Assembly (NCBI GenBank): GCA_017983675.1
Contig: JAGOAZ010000020.1
Coordinates: 1-39,661, forward strand
DNA length: 39,661 bases
Source: Fluviicola sp.
GTDB lineage: Bacteria > Bacteroidota > Bacteroidia > Flavobacteriales_D > Crocinitomicaceae
Reading direction: 5' to 3'
Part shown: in pieces, positions 1 to 8,301 of the stretch
Position numbering within the stretch: the stretch's first letter is position 1
Layout of the letters: every line of letters starts with the position of its first letter
Notes under the pieces: model-generated
Told to the model about the DNA's origin: nothing
Database searches by the model: none
Seen by the model: only the letters and a program-made list of their open reading frames with translations
Program-made: the position numbers and the translations under genes

Positions 1-311
1 CCTTTGATTGTATCGTAAAACAAACGGTAGATTGAATCACCGTCATTTTGGTAATTTTTTGCTGCGTTGATTCCTCCTTGAGCTGCAATTGAGTGTGCTC
101 TTCTTGGTGAATCTTGGAAACAAAATGCTTTCACATTGTATCCCATTTCACCCAAAGATGCGGCAGCAGCAGCACCAGCTAAACCAGTTCCAACAACAAT
201 TACGTCAATTTTCGGACGGTTGTTTGGTGCAACTAATTTTAAATGGTTTTTATGATTGGTCCATTTATCTGAAATGTGACCTTCTGGTATTTTTGAATCT
301 AATATCGACAT
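1..311 (-). CDS. sdhA: Succinate dehydrogenase/fumarate reductase flavoprotein subunit (5' part only)
   Basis: This is the N-terminal 103 residues of the FAD-bearing catalytic subunit of respiratory complex II, which oxidises succinate to fumarate at the membrane. The gene starts at the ATG ending at 311 ([11 protein letters not shown]) and leaves the window at position 1. Visible motifs are the dinucleotide-binding [15 protein letters not shown] (about residues 37-51) and [15 protein letters not shown] (about 71-84); His73 there matches the histidine that covalently carries FAD in the family. It lies 21 bp downstream of sdhC in the same direction, the usual Bacteroidota sdhC-sdhA-sdhB order, so sdhB is expected just outside the window. 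The product is certain; only the length is unknown. Confidence 0.95.
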   Translation of the reverse strand, partial: MSILDSKIPEGHISDKWTNHKNHLKLVAPNNRPKIDVIVVGTGLAGAAAAASLGEMGYNVKAFCFQDSPRRAHSIAAQGGINAAKNYQNDGDSIYRLFYDTIK

Positions 312-332
312 GACTTAAAATATTTTTAACTG

Positions 333-1181
333 TTAACGCATGTAAAGAATGACAGGAATAATTGCAAAAGCAATAGGAACTATGACTGCAAATAATTTAC
401 CGATAAGTTCAATTGCTGGTGTGTATCTTTTATGACGTACACCCAATGACTGGAATGCAGAAGCAAAACCATGCCATAAGTGGAATGCCAATACCAACAT
501 TGATAAAGCATACAATGCTGTAGCAAGTAATCCTAAACTGTTTTCTTTGCTAAAGAATTTGATAACGACCGTGTACAAATCTTTGTATCCTTCGCCCATT
601 TTCAAATCAACTCCTTTTGCGTACAATTCAGTTTTGTGTTTCACTTCCAATTGATCTACAGGGACATAATCACCAGAAGTAGTTAAATACAAATTCATTT
701 TTTGTTCTTGACCACCCATCATTGGGTTTCCAGGAAGTGTAATTTCTTTTGTGTGTAAAGGAATGTCTTGTGTGATTTTCGCTTTCCACCAGAAGTTTGC
801 CATGTGCGTTACAATGAACACTAAAATCAATGTTCCTAACACAGCCATATAACGTGAAGGAGTGCTTGAATTTGCTCCCGGGTTGTTGTACGCATAGTTT
901 TGTGGGCGTGCTTTTTTGTTCGCAACAGTTAACATAATTCCATCAATAGCATGGAAAATGATTGAAATGTAGGTAACGTAAGACAAGACTTTGATAAACA
1001 AGTTATGTCCCATAAAGTAAGCGTACTCATTAAAAGCACGTTTTGTTGCTTCATTCGCCTCGCCTAATAATTGAAGATTTCCTAATAAGTGACCAATTAA
1101 GAAGGTGCACAGAAACAATCCTGTAAGTGCCATCCAATATTTTTTGGCTACGGACGATTTTAAAATTGCTGATTTACTCAT
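333..1181 (-). CDS. sdhC: Succinate dehydrogenase cytochrome b subunit (b558 family)
   Basis: Membrane anchor of complex II, a fused b558-type subunit that holds two haems and passes electrons to menaquinone. The 282-residue protein has five hydrophobic segments near residues 17-39, 62-84, 112-130, 215-240 and 258-280. Histidines in the membrane segments fit haem ligation: His31 (GHLLGN), His77 (FHAIDG), His126 (THMANFW) and His234/His237 (FHLWHGF). The hydrophilic stretch between the third and fourth segments (about 134-205) is longer than in the classical Bacillus-type subunit. A TAnnTTTG box on the same strand at 1212-1219 gives a likely promoter about 30 bp upstream of the start. It is the first gene of the sdh operon. 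Confidence 0.93.
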   Translation of the reverse strand: MSKSAILKSSVAKKYWMALTGLFLCTFLIGHLLGNLQLLGEANEATKRAFNEYAYFMGHNLFIKVLSYVTYISIIFHAIDGIMLTVANKKARPQNYAYNNPGANSSTPSRYMAVLGTLILVFIVTHMANFWWKAKITQDIPLHTKEITLPGNPMMGGQEQKMNLYLTTSGDYVPVDQLEVKHKTELYAKGVDLKMGEGYKDLYTVVIKFFSKENSLGLLATALYALSMLVLAFHLWHGFASAFQSLGVRHKRYTPAIELIGKLFAVIVPIAFAIIPVILYMR

Positions 1182-1211
1182 TTCCTTTTAAATTTTTTCT
1201 AAATTACTTTG

Positions 1212-1219
1212 CAAATTTA
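1212..1219 (-). promoter_or_regulatory. Putative Bacteroidota -7 promoter box of sdhC
   Basis: The minus strand reads TAAATTTG, a perfect match to the Bacteroidota -7 consensus TAnnTTTG, ending 30 bp before the sdhC ATG. No clear TTTG box is present at the expected 19-21 bp further upstream, so this rests on the -7 box and its position only. Confidence 0.4.
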
Positions 1220-1277
1220 ACTTCTATAACAATCAATTGGGAGAGAAGTTCTTATTTAGATTGAATTTAGATTACAA

Positions 1278-1325
1278 AAAAAAACAGCTGAAACCATTGC
1301 TGTGATTGGCCTCAACTGTTTTTTT
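1278..1325 (-). terminator. Rho-independent terminator of the MFS transporter gene
   Basis: Long AT-closed hairpin: AAACAGCTGA at 1282-1291 pairs with TCAACTGTTT around 1312-1322 (one G-T wobble), and the stem is extended by A and T runs on both sides. On the minus strand it is followed by a run of nine T. It lies about 45 bp past the stop of the MFS gene and 100 bp before sdhC, so it separates the two units. Confidence 0.7.
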
Positions 1326-1367
1326 AAAGAATTATAGAAAAATATCCTATATTAATTTTGCAAATTT

Positions 1368-3155
1368 TTAATGTGAAACAGGAGTTTCATCTAACGAAAC
1401 GCCACGTTTTTTTAGTAATTGATTCACGTAAATGGCAAAGAACAAGATATAAGCAAAGCAAAAAGCACCGATTACGAATGATTCTTGAATACCAATTAAA
1501 TCGGATAGTTTACCTTGTAATGGCGGAATCAACGCACCACCTAAAATCATCATCACCAACAAACTTGAACCTTGACCTTGGTATTTTCCTAATCCAGCTA
1601 ACGAAAGCGAGAAGATACATGGCCACATGATAGAACAGAATAAACCAGCACTCAATAAACCATAAATTGCTACGTCACCTGTTGCAGTTAAACCAACTAA
1701 AAGCGATAATACGCCAAGCGCACCAAAAATTGTCAATGACAATGCAGGTTTATCGTTGGCTATATACATTGCTAGGATTTGTACGACAACGCAACCAATG
1801 TACCAATACAAGTTATCGACTTCATAACCGGATAATTTTGAGATAATCAATATGATTGCAAAGGCAATAAGCGGAACAATAAACTTTAACAGGGTCTTCA
1901 TTTGTTGACTTAAATTAAATGCGTTTACCGCTCCCGTCCAACGGCCAATCATCAAACTTCCCCAATACATCGAAACGTATGGCGTGATTTCAGAAGAAGA
2001 TAACCCACCAAAACTTGGTTGTTTTAATAATTCACCTAAGTTACTTCCAACAGCCACTTCTACGCCAACGTATGAAAAGATCGCCAACATACCAAGTGTT
2101 AATTGCGGATATTTCATTGCTCCCCAGCCACTTTCTGATTTTTTTGCTTGTGTGTTCGCAAACAACAATCCACCAACAACAGCAACAATACCAAGTGACA
2201 ACCAGATAATTCTGTTTTTGTCTAAACCTTGTTGGATTTTATGGTGTTCTTTTTCTAAGGTAGTATAAGTTTCTTTTTCTGCAGGTGTTAACTGACTGAT
2301 TTCAATCGTTTTGTTATCACCTGTAGTTGTTAATTCTTTTTGTGCACCTTCTATTTCAACCAATTGTTTAGCTTCATCAGAACGGTAACTACTGAAAACA
2401 GGAGAAAAACAGGCAACTAAAATTCCTGTAATCACTAATAAAGTAACGACAGCTTTTTTTCCTTGATCTGTTTCATTATCTGAAGATGAATCACTTTCAA
2501 TTTTCCCAGCAGGAACTTTCTTTGAAAACGTCAATAATAATGCAATTCCAACAAATAGTGCACCAACACCAGCATACAAGAAAACAACTGTATTTAAGCT
2601 TAATTGTGCAATCATATCATCACTAATTGCAGCAGCTGTTCCAAACAATGCCAAAGAAACTAATACAGGACCGATTGTTGTTCCTAAACTATTAATACCG
2701 CCACCTAAATTGATGCGGTTACTTCCTGTTTTTTCATCTCCCAAAGCAATCATGAATGGATTTGCAGAGGTTTGTTGTAACGAGAATCCAAGTGCAACGA
2801 TAAACAAACCGAATAGCATACCGGCAAATTGATTGGCAAAAACAGAAACAATCATGGCAACTGCTCCTAATGCAGAAACTAATAAACCAATGATGATACT
2901 TTTTTTATAACCCCACGATCCAACTAAGTCTTTTCGTTTGGCATAACTAAAAACAAACAAGCCCAACGCTCCTAAATAATAAGCGCCGTAAAAGGCAAAA
3001 TCAATTAACTGACTTTGAAATTGATCTAATTTGAAATAATGTTTGCAAAAAGGAATAAATACGCTATTACCAGCGGCAATGAATCCCCAAAAGAAGAAGA
3101 CGGTTGTCAATGTGCTCAAGGCACCGTAATTTGTAGTTGCTGTTTGTTTGCTCAT
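1368..3155 (-). CDS. FucP-like MFS sugar transporter with an extra two-helix central insert
   Basis: Predicted inner-membrane proton-coupled sugar permease of the FucP/glucose-galactose branch of the major facilitator superfamily. The family look comes from FFWGFIAAGN near residue 20, SLQQTSANPF near 125-134, and the paired six-helix halves (about 12-211 and 348-590). At 595 residues it is much longer than E. coli FucP (438). The excess is mainly a central insert (about 212-345) with two additional hydrophobic helices (about 233-255 and 315-334) around a charged, Glu/Lys-rich loop of about 58 residues. The substrate cannot be told from sequence. It is transcribed alone: a terminator-like hairpin follows it, and a perfect palindrome lies upstream at 3198-3222. 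A weak -7-like TATTTTCG sits at 3176-3183. Confidence 0.82.
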   Translation of the reverse strand: MSKQTATTNYGALSTLTTVFFFWGFIAAGNSVFIPFCKHYFKLDQFQSQLIDFAFYGAYYLGALGLFVFSYAKRKDLVGSWGYKKSIIIGLLVSALGAVAMIVSVFANQFAGMLFGLFIVALGFSLQQTSANPFMIALGDEKTGSNRINLGGGINSLGTTIGPVLVSLALFGTAAAISDDMIAQLSLNTVVFLYAGVGALFVGIALLLTFSKKVPAGKIESDSSSDNETDQGKKAVVTLLVITGILVACFSPVFSSYRSDEAKQLVEIEGAQKELTTTGDNKTIEISQLTPAEKETYTTLEKEHHKIQQGLDKNRIIWLSLGIVAVVGGLLFANTQAKKSESGWGAMKYPQLTLGMLAIFSYVGVEVAVGSNLGELLKQPSFGGLSSSEITPYVSMYWGSLMIGRWTGAVNAFNLSQQMKTLLKFIVPLIAFAIILIISKLSGYEVDNLYWYIGCVVVQILAMYIANDKPALSLTIFGALGVLSLLVGLTATGDVAIYGLLSAGLFCSIMWPCIFSLSLAGLGKYQGQGSSLLVMMILGGALIPPLQGKLSDLIGIQESFVIGAFCFAYILFFAIYVNQLLKKRGVSLDETPVSH

Positions 3156-3197
3156 TTTCGTAGAAATTTATCTCCCGAAAATAAACAGAAAAACAAT

Positions 3198-3222
3198 AGA
3201 AATTGTACTAAATACAATTTCT
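3198..3222. repeat. Perfect 10-bp inverted repeat between the SCO1 and MFS genes
   Basis: AGAAATTGTA at 3198-3207 and its exact reverse complement TACAATTTCT at 3213-3222 flank a 5-nt spacer (CTAAA). It lies 10 bp past the SCO1 stop and about 15 bp upstream of a -7-like box for the MFS gene. It could be an AT-rich terminator for SCO1 (T-rich sequence follows on the minus strand) or an operator for the transporter. The sequence does not decide between them. Confidence 0.7.
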
Positions 3223-3232
3223 CAATAAATTT

Positions 3233-3898
3233 TTAATTTTTTACTGTTGTTAGTAGTTGTTGTGCATCGTGAATTAATGCATTTACTTCTTGCTCATTTG
3301 TCCCGTCGTAATAACCTCTGATGCGGCTTTGTTGGTCAACTAATACAAAGTGATTGGTGTGAATAAAATCGGAACCAACATCACCTTGATTTTTAACTTC
3401 AGCAGGCTTAAGAACAAAAAAACTGCGTCGTGCTAAACGGTACAAATTTTTCTTTTTACCCGTTAAAAAATGCCATTGTTTTGGATTGGCATTGTGTGCG
3501 GTTGCATAGCGGTTTAGTTGTTCAACGGTATCTACCTCAGGGTCAACGGTAAAACTAAGTATGGCAAATTCCCGTTCTGTTTTCATTGCTTCTTGAACGC
3601 GTTGCATTTGAGCATTCATTTTCGGACAAATGGTGCCACATGTCGTGAAAAAATATTCGGCTACATACACTTTCCCTTTCAATTGAGAGGAAGCAAAAAT
3701 TTTTCCAGTTTGGTCAAGGAATTCAAATGGGGCGATTTTATGACCGAAACCAATACGAACCAAATCACGATCAACCATTTCAGGCTGGATATCTATTGGA
3801 TTGTATATTTTAAGTTGTTTCTCATCCGATGGCTTGGTAATAATGTATGCAGCGATGACTCCTCCAATGAAAATAAGTGCAATGATGATAATGCGCAT
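3233..3898 (-). CDS. SCO1/SenC family copper/thiol protein
   Basis: Membrane-anchored, thioredoxin-fold SCO protein that in known members delivers copper to, or reduces the CuA site of, cytochrome c oxidase. I place the start at the ATG ending at 3898, giving 221 residues beginning MRIIIIALIFIGG; the frame stays open to a TTG 33 bp upstream, but the added residues are not membrane-like and the ATG puts the anchor (residues 2-20) right at the N terminus. The copper ligands are visible: CGTICP (Cys87 and Cys91) and His180 in DFIHTNH. FTVDPEVDT is also typical. It is divergent from the aminopeptidase gene (93 bp) and upstream of the MFS gene. No cox gene is in view. Confidence 0.88.
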   Translation of the reverse strand: MRIIIIALIFIGGVIAAYIITKPSDEKQLKIYNPIDIQPEMVDRDLVRIGFGHKIAPFEFLDQTGKIFASSQLKGKVYVAEYFFTTCGTICPKMNAQMQRVQEAMKTEREFAILSFTVDPEVDTVEQLNRYATAHNANPKQWHFLTGKKKNLYRLARRSFFVLKPAEVKNQGDVGSDFIHTNHFVLVDQQSRIRGYYDGTNEQEVNALIHDAQQLLTTVKN

Positions 3899-3991
3899 GA
3901 TTTTTTTTTCAAAGTTAGGTATTACAAGCAAATCGGCCTATTTTTTCTAGATAATTAACTTTATTTTTACCACATTCAAAAAGCATGAAAA

Positions 3992-5035
3992 ATGAATAAA
4001 GACTTATTAGCTGAATTGTGCACCGTACCAGGCGCTCCGGGTTTTGAAGAACGCATTCGACAAGTGGTGTTACGCGAAATAACTGGACTTTGTGATGAGG
4101 TGACAGTGGACAACATGGGAAATGTTTACGCAATTCGAAAAGGTGCGTCAAGTAAAGCAGCAATGGTTGGTGCGCACATGGATGAAATTGGCTTCATGGT
4201 GACGCATATTGATGACAAAGGCTTTATTCGTTTTACAACTTTAGGAGGTTTTGATCCGAAAACGTTGACTGCGCAACGCGTGATTATTCATGGAAAAGAT
4301 GATATTATTGGTGTGATGGCCTCCAAGCCTATCCACGTCATGACTGCAGACGAACGCAACAAAGTAGCAAAACTATCCGACTATTTTATTGATACAGGTT
4401 TGTCTGCTGAAAAAGTAAAAGAGCTCATTTCAATTGGTGATCCAGTAACACGGGAGCGTGAATTTATTCAAATGGGCGATTGCTTCAATTGTAAATCGTT
4501 AGATAATCGTTTGGCGGTTTTTATTGCTATTGAAACGTTAAAACAATTAAAAGGAAAAGAATTACCGAATGACGTATACATGGTGTTTACTGTGCAAGAA
4601 GAAGTGGGAATTCGCGGAGCAAATGTTGCAAGTTTACGCATTCAGCCTCATTATGGTTTTGGATTAGACACCACGATTGCTTTTGATTTACCCGGCGCTG
4701 CTGCACACGAATACATTACTAAATTAGGTGAAGGCACAGCTATCAAAATTATGGATGCTTCGACAATCTGCGATACGCGCATGGTGCGTTATATGAAGCA
4801 AATTGCTGACAAGGAAAAAATCCAATGGCAACCCGAAATTTTAACTGCTGGAGGAACAGATACGGCGGGAATTCAACGCATGTCAGCAGGAGGATCTATT
4901 GCTGGAGCAATTTCCATTCCAACACGTCATTTACACCAAGTAATTGAAATGGCGCACAAAGAGGATATTCAAGGAAGTATTGATTTGTTAACGGCTTGTT
5001 TACTTAATTTAGATAAGTTTGATGAAAATTTTTAA
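3992..5035 (+). CDS. M42 family metallo-aminopeptidase (glutamyl aminopeptidase/FrvX-like)
   Basis: Cytoplasmic dizinc aminopeptidase of the M42 (tetrahedral aminopeptidase) family, which trims short peptides. All expected metal and catalytic residues can be seen: His62 and Asp64 in GAHMDEIGFMV, bridging Asp171 in SLDNRLAVF, Glu203-Glu204 in QEEVGIRGA, Asp226 in GLDTTIAFD, and a C-terminal His in PTRHLHQ (about 315). The length of 347 residues is standard. The ATG at 3992 starts MNKDLLAELC, a normal M42 N terminus; the ATG at 3984 is out of frame. It leads a compact plus-strand run with the next gene 9 bp downstream. The in vivo substrate is unknown. Confidence 0.92.
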   Translation: MNKDLLAELCTVPGAPGFEERIRQVVLREITGLCDEVTVDNMGNVYAIRKGASSKAAMVGAHMDEIGFMVTHIDDKGFIRFTTLGGFDPKTLTAQRVIIHGKDDIIGVMASKPIHVMTADERNKVAKLSDYFIDTGLSAEKVKELISIGDPVTREREFIQMGDCFNCKSLDNRLAVFIAIETLKQLKGKELPNDVYMVFTVQEEVGIRGANVASLRIQPHYGFGLDTTIAFDLPGAAAHEYITKLGEGTAIKIMDASTICDTRMVRYMKQIADKEKIQWQPEILTAGGTDTAGIQRMSAGGSIAGAISIPTRHLHQVIEMAHKEDIQGSIDLLTACLLNLDKFDENF

Positions 5036-5044
5036 ATCAGTTCA

Positions 5045-6076
5045 ATGAAAAAAATTAGTTATTCCATTTTAGTTGTCGCGCTTGCTACGATTTCATTGGC
5101 TTTTGTTGATACAACAACGCAAAACTTATTACCGTATCATGGAAGAAGTATCGTTTTTTACAACGTCGAAAATTTGTTTGATACCATCAATCAACCCGAT
5201 GTTATCGACGAAGATTTCTTGCCAACTGGAAAATTAAAGTGGAATACAAAACGCTATCAGTTAAAATTAAATCACATTGTTGAAGCATTAACGGTCAATT
5301 TAGCTGAAAATCCTTTGATGATTGGTCTTGTTGAAGTGGAAAACGATGCGGTTGTAATGGATGTAGCAAAAACGGGACGATTAGCGACTACAAATTATCA
5401 ATTGGTGCATAAAAATTCACCGGACGCACGCGGAATCGATTGCGCTTTATTAGTTGATGCAAGTCGTTTTAAAGTCTTGACCTCCGAATTTTTAACTGTT
5501 GCAATTGATTCAATTCCGAATTTTAAAACGCGGGATATTCTTTATGTAAAAGGACAGCTAGCAGGTAACAAAACAGTGCATGTGTTTGTCAATCATTGGC
5601 CATCCAGAAGAGGAGGAGAGAAAGAATCGGAAATTAGACGCGTTCAGGCTGCAACGGTTGCACGAAAAAAAATCAATGAAATTTTAGCACAAGATCCGAA
5701 AGCAAATATTTTATTAATGGGCGATTTTAATGATCATCCAACGGACAAATCAATGAATGAAGTATTGGGTGCAAAACAGCTTTCAGATAAATTTGCTCAA
5801 TTATATAACTTATTATACGATGATCACCTTGCTGGAAAAGGAACCCACAGTTACCAAGGAAAATGGGGTGTTTTGGATCAATTTGTTGTTTCAAAATCGT
5901 TGTTTTCTGGGAAAAGCGGGGTTAAACTTTCTTCAAAAGATGCAACGATTGTCTACGAAGAAAAACTATTGTTCACTCAAAAAGACGGAAATAAAAAACC
6001 GTCAACAACGTATGGTGGGGACAATTATTACGGAGGTTATTCCGATCACCTGCCAATTCAATTGCGTTTAAAATAA
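5045..6076 (+). CDS. Secreted endonuclease/exonuclease/phosphatase-family protein
   Basis: 343-residue protein of the DNase I-like endonuclease/exonuclease/phosphatase fold with an N-terminal signal peptide (residues 1-20, MKKISYSILVVALATISLAF), so it acts outside the cytoplasm. The catalytic set is present: Asn40 in FYNVENLFD, Glu97 in GLVEVEN, Asn183-His184 in VNHWPSRRGG, Asp227 and Asn229 in MGDFNDHPTD, and a terminal SDHLPI His. The EVEN and NHWPSR forms resemble a Bacteroidota subgroup usually annotated simply as endonuclease. Whether it cuts DNA, RNA or a phosphoester lipid cannot be told. It sits 9 bp after the M42 gene and 6 bp before the rsmI ATG, so the three are probably co-transcribed. 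Confidence 0.88.
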   Translation: MKKISYSILVVALATISLAFVDTTTQNLLPYHGRSIVFYNVENLFDTINQPDVIDEDFLPTGKLKWNTKRYQLKLNHIVEALTVNLAENPLMIGLVEVENDAVVMDVAKTGRLATTNYQLVHKNSPDARGIDCALLVDASRFKVLTSEFLTVAIDSIPNFKTRDILYVKGQLAGNKTVHVFVNHWPSRRGGEKESEIRRVQAATVARKKINEILAQDPKANILLMGDFNDHPTDKSMNEVLGAKQLSDKFAQLYNLLYDDHLAGKGTHSYQGKWGVLDQFVVSKSLFSGKSGVKLSSKDATIVYEEKLLFTQKDGNKKPSTTYGGDNYYGGYSDHLPIQLRLK

Positions 6077-6082
6077 TTGGAC

Positions 6083-6805
6083 ATGGGAAATTTAATTGTT
6101 GTGCCAACACCGGTTGGAAACTTAGAAGATATTACATTACGCGCAATTCGTGCATTTGAAGAGGCTGATGTAATTTATGCAGAAGATACACGCGTAACAA
6201 AGAAGTTGTTGAATCACTTGAACATTTCTGGGAAACAAATCGTGCCGTTTCATGCACACAACGAACACAAGCAATTAGAACGCTGTGTCCAGTCAGTTCA
6301 AACAAATGCCTCAACACTGTTGGTTTCAGATGCAGGAACACCAGCTATTTCTGATCCGGGATTTTTGTTGGTGCGCGCATGTGTCGAAGCAGGAATCACA
6401 GTCACTTGTTTACCTGGTCCAACCGCCTTTGTTCCAGCATTGGTTGGTAGTGGCTTTCCAGCTGACCGATTTGTTTTCGAGGGATTTTTACCGCACAAAA
6501 AAGGGCGTCAAACAAAATGGCTGACGTTTTTAAACGAAGAACGCACCATTATTTTGTATGAATCTCCGCACCGATTAATCAAAGCGTTGGAAGAATGTTG
6601 TACGTTTCTTGGTGCAGATCGTGAAGTGTGTGTTGCGCGTGAAATCAGTAAAATGTATGAAGAATTTCAACGGGGTAAAGCGTCTGATGTTTTGGCACAT
6701 TACCAAGCAAAACCACCAAAAGGGGAAATTGTACTACTCATAAAAGGTGTTGAAGAGGCTCCCAAAAAGAAAACCTCTAAATATGCAAAAACCGAAGCGT
6801 TATAG
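6083..6805 (+). CDS. rsmI: 16S rRNA (cytidine1402-2'-O)-methyltransferase
   Basis: SAM-dependent enzyme of the tetrapyrrole-methylase fold that 2'-O-methylates C1402 in the ribosomal P site. Diagnostic motifs are IVVPTPVGNLEDITLRA at the N terminus, the YAEDTRVTKKLL segment, SDAGTPAISDPG and CLPGPTAFVPAL. I choose the ATG at 6083 (MGNLIVVPTPVGN, 240 residues): a TTG at 6077 is in frame but abuts the upstream stop and adds only two residues. The C terminus ends in a Lys-rich tail (PKKKTSKYAK). It is translationally close to the upstream nuclease-family gene (6 bp). Confidence 0.95.
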   Translation: MGNLIVVPTPVGNLEDITLRAIRAFEEADVIYAEDTRVTKKLLNHLNISGKQIVPFHAHNEHKQLERCVQSVQTNASTLLVSDAGTPAISDPGFLLVRACVEAGITVTCLPGPTAFVPALVGSGFPADRFVFEGFLPHKKGRQTKWLTFLNEERTIILYESPHRLIKALEECCTFLGADREVCVAREISKMYEEFQRGKASDVLAHYQAKPPKGEIVLLIKGVEEAPKKKTSKYAKTEAL

Positions 6806-6819
6806 GTAATTGAAGAACT

Positions 6820-7236
6820 TTGTGTCAAAACATATACATATCATCTAAAAAAGAATTACCTGAAATTGCATGGAATGAAAATTCACCAGGCTTTTATATT
6901 ATTAAGGTAAATCATCAAGGCACATTAGAAATGCTGAAGCCTATTTTGCATTCTAATTTTATTTATGAAGCACGCTCTCATATGGGATGTTCATGTGGAT
7001 TATGTTATGCAGATTGGTCGAAAAAACTCCCAACGGAAAACCATTTACAAAGAGTAAAAGACGTTCGTGATTTTGCTAATTACTTAGACATCCATAAACA
7101 AGACAATAAGATTCAAATTTTCAGTTCGATGTGGGATGAATTTCCAGATGAATATGAACAAAAAGTATTTAAAACATCCGATATAAAAGAAGATGAATTT
7201 TATATAGATGAAATGATAATATTAAATGTTTTGTAA
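6820..7236 (+). CDS. Small conserved-looking protein with GCSCGLC motif, TTG start
   Basis: 138-residue cytoplasmic protein that I cannot assign to a named function. No signal peptide or membrane helix is visible. The striking feature is MGCSCGLCYADW near residues 55-66, three cysteines in a CxCxxC arrangement that could bind a metal. The start is unusual: between the upstream in-frame stop (6811-6813) and the first ATG (residue 35) the only plausible initiator is TTG at 6820, giving M-C-Q-N-I-Y-I-S-S. The N terminus KELPEIAWNENSPGFYII reads as real coding sequence, so starting at the internal ATG would delete meaningful protein. It lies 14 bp after rsmI and may ride on its transcript. Confidence 0.7.
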   Translation: MCQNIYISSKKELPEIAWNENSPGFYIIKVNHQGTLEMLKPILHSNFIYEARSHMGCSCGLCYADWSKKLPTENHLQRVKDVRDFANYLDIHKQDNKIQIFSSMWDEFPDEYEQKVFKTSDIKEDEFYIDEMIILNVL

Positions 7237-7375
7237 AAAATTCCTATAACAGCTGTCATGGCGCCAACCCTTAAATCTTAATTCGCAACAACGATAAATT
7301 TGAAAGAAAATAATTTTAACTTCGGTGTAACGTTTTATTTAAAGAGTCGGGCTAATCGCCAGGCAGCAAAGCGAA

Positions 7376-8197
7376 TTAAACAGTTAAAAATCCAAATTGA
7401 CTGCCTGATGAGGTAGATTCTCCATCAAATGTCATTACGGGAATTTGTAGCGGATTTCCTGCTAACGCTTTCACCAAGTGTTCTGAAAACGAGAAAAACG
7501 AATCTTGGTAATACGTTGCAGCCAACATATCTGCTTCAATTTCTTTGCAATAAGCTAATAAGTTTTTCACGTAACCCTTAGAAGAAACAAGATGTATTTC
7601 TGTATTCAATCCGTGTTGGTTGAGGTAATCACGACTTAATTTGAGGTTCAAATCAATTTTACGTTTCAAGAACTCGTCCTCTTGTTCAGCAGCCACTAAC
7701 ACAACTTTTGAATCAAATAATTGACCAATTTTAGTTGCATGTTTGACAACTTGAATACTTTCTTTTTCAAGGTCAAGCGTCATGACAATTGTTTTAATTG
7801 TATGAAAACGCGTTTCTTTTTGTGCAATAATCATTGGAACCTTGCTGTTTGCAAGTACACGCATTGTTTTACTACCAAGTACTTTGGCCAATAACCCAAC
7901 TTCGCCATGTGTTCCCATAACAATGAGGGATGCACCAATTCCCTCTGCAATGACACCGATATCGTGTAAAACATTTCCAACAATTACCGTTGCTTCAATG
8001 TCAAATTCATTGTATTTACCAGCTAATTCGCCTAGTTTCATTTCTGCTGCTATGCGCTCGCTTTCATTTGCAATGATGTGCAACAAAACAACTTTGTGTG
8101 CTTGTTTTTCAGCCAATGCTAATGCAAACATTAATGCATTTTCTGTTTCAAAGGTAAAGTCGATTGGGACTAAATATGTTGTGATTTTTGAATCCAT
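7376..8197 (-). CDS. Tandem-domain universal stress protein (UspA family)
   Basis: 273-residue cytoplasmic protein with two Usp domains (about 1-132 and 136-270). The first has a complete ATP-binding signature G-2x-G-9x-G-S: Gly95, Gly98, Gly108 and Ser109 within MGTHGEVGLLAKVLGS. The second is divergent and lacks it. Known tandem Usp proteins act in stress survival and ATP sensing; the partner here is unknown. The start ATG (MDSKITTYLVPIDF) places the first beta strand where expected. It is monocistronic: convergent with the 6820-7236 gene on one side and divergent from the MDR oxidoreductase on the other (104 bp). Confidence 0.88.
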   Translation of the reverse strand: MDSKITTYLVPIDFTFETENALMFALALAEKQAHKVVLLHIIANESERIAAEMKLGELAGKYNEFDIEATVIVGNVLHDIGVIAEGIGASLIVMGTHGEVGLLAKVLGSKTMRVLANSKVPMIIAQKETRFHTIKTIVMTLDLEKESIQVVKHATKIGQLFDSKVVLVAAEQEDEFLKRKIDLNLKLSRDYLNQHGLNTEIHLVSSKGYVKNLLAYCKEIEADMLAATYYQDSFFSFSEHLVKALAGNPLQIPVMTFDGESTSSGSQFGFLTV

Positions 8198-8289
8198 GGT
8201 CTTTTCGTTATTTTTTGTAAAGTTAGTCGTTACGCGTTAACTTTTTTATGACTTTCGTTAGTTTTTTTAGTTCGAAGTCGTTTAACGAT

Positions 8290-8297
8290 TATCTTTG
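8290..8297 (+). promoter_or_regulatory. -7 box four bases before the MDR oxidoreductase ATG
   Basis: TATCTTTG matches the TAnnTTTG -7 consensus exactly and is followed by only four bases before the ATG at 8302. A TTTAG sequence about 20 bp upstream is at best a poor -33 box. If functional, transcription would begin at or within a few bases of the start codon (leaderless mRNA). Confidence 0.4.
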
Positions 8298-8301
8298 TTC
8301 C

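Noticed and set aside
89..313. 74-codon open frame on the plus strand opposite the start of sdhA
   Set aside because: It is antisense to an unmistakable SdhA N terminus and its translation shows no family resemblance.
3899..3931. TTG-initiated extension of the SCO1 gene
   Set aside because: The ATG at 3898 places the membrane anchor at the N terminus as in the family; the extra 11 residues are not supported.
7237..7375. Possible small RNA or tRNA in the gap after the Cys-rich unknown gene
   Set aside because: No cloverleaf, anticodon arm or strong hairpin is visible; GGC/GCC near 7349-7361 gives only three pairs.
8248..8301. 18-residue N-terminal extension of the MDR oxidoreductase
   Set aside because: The residues do not match the GroES-like fold and overlap the likely promoter.
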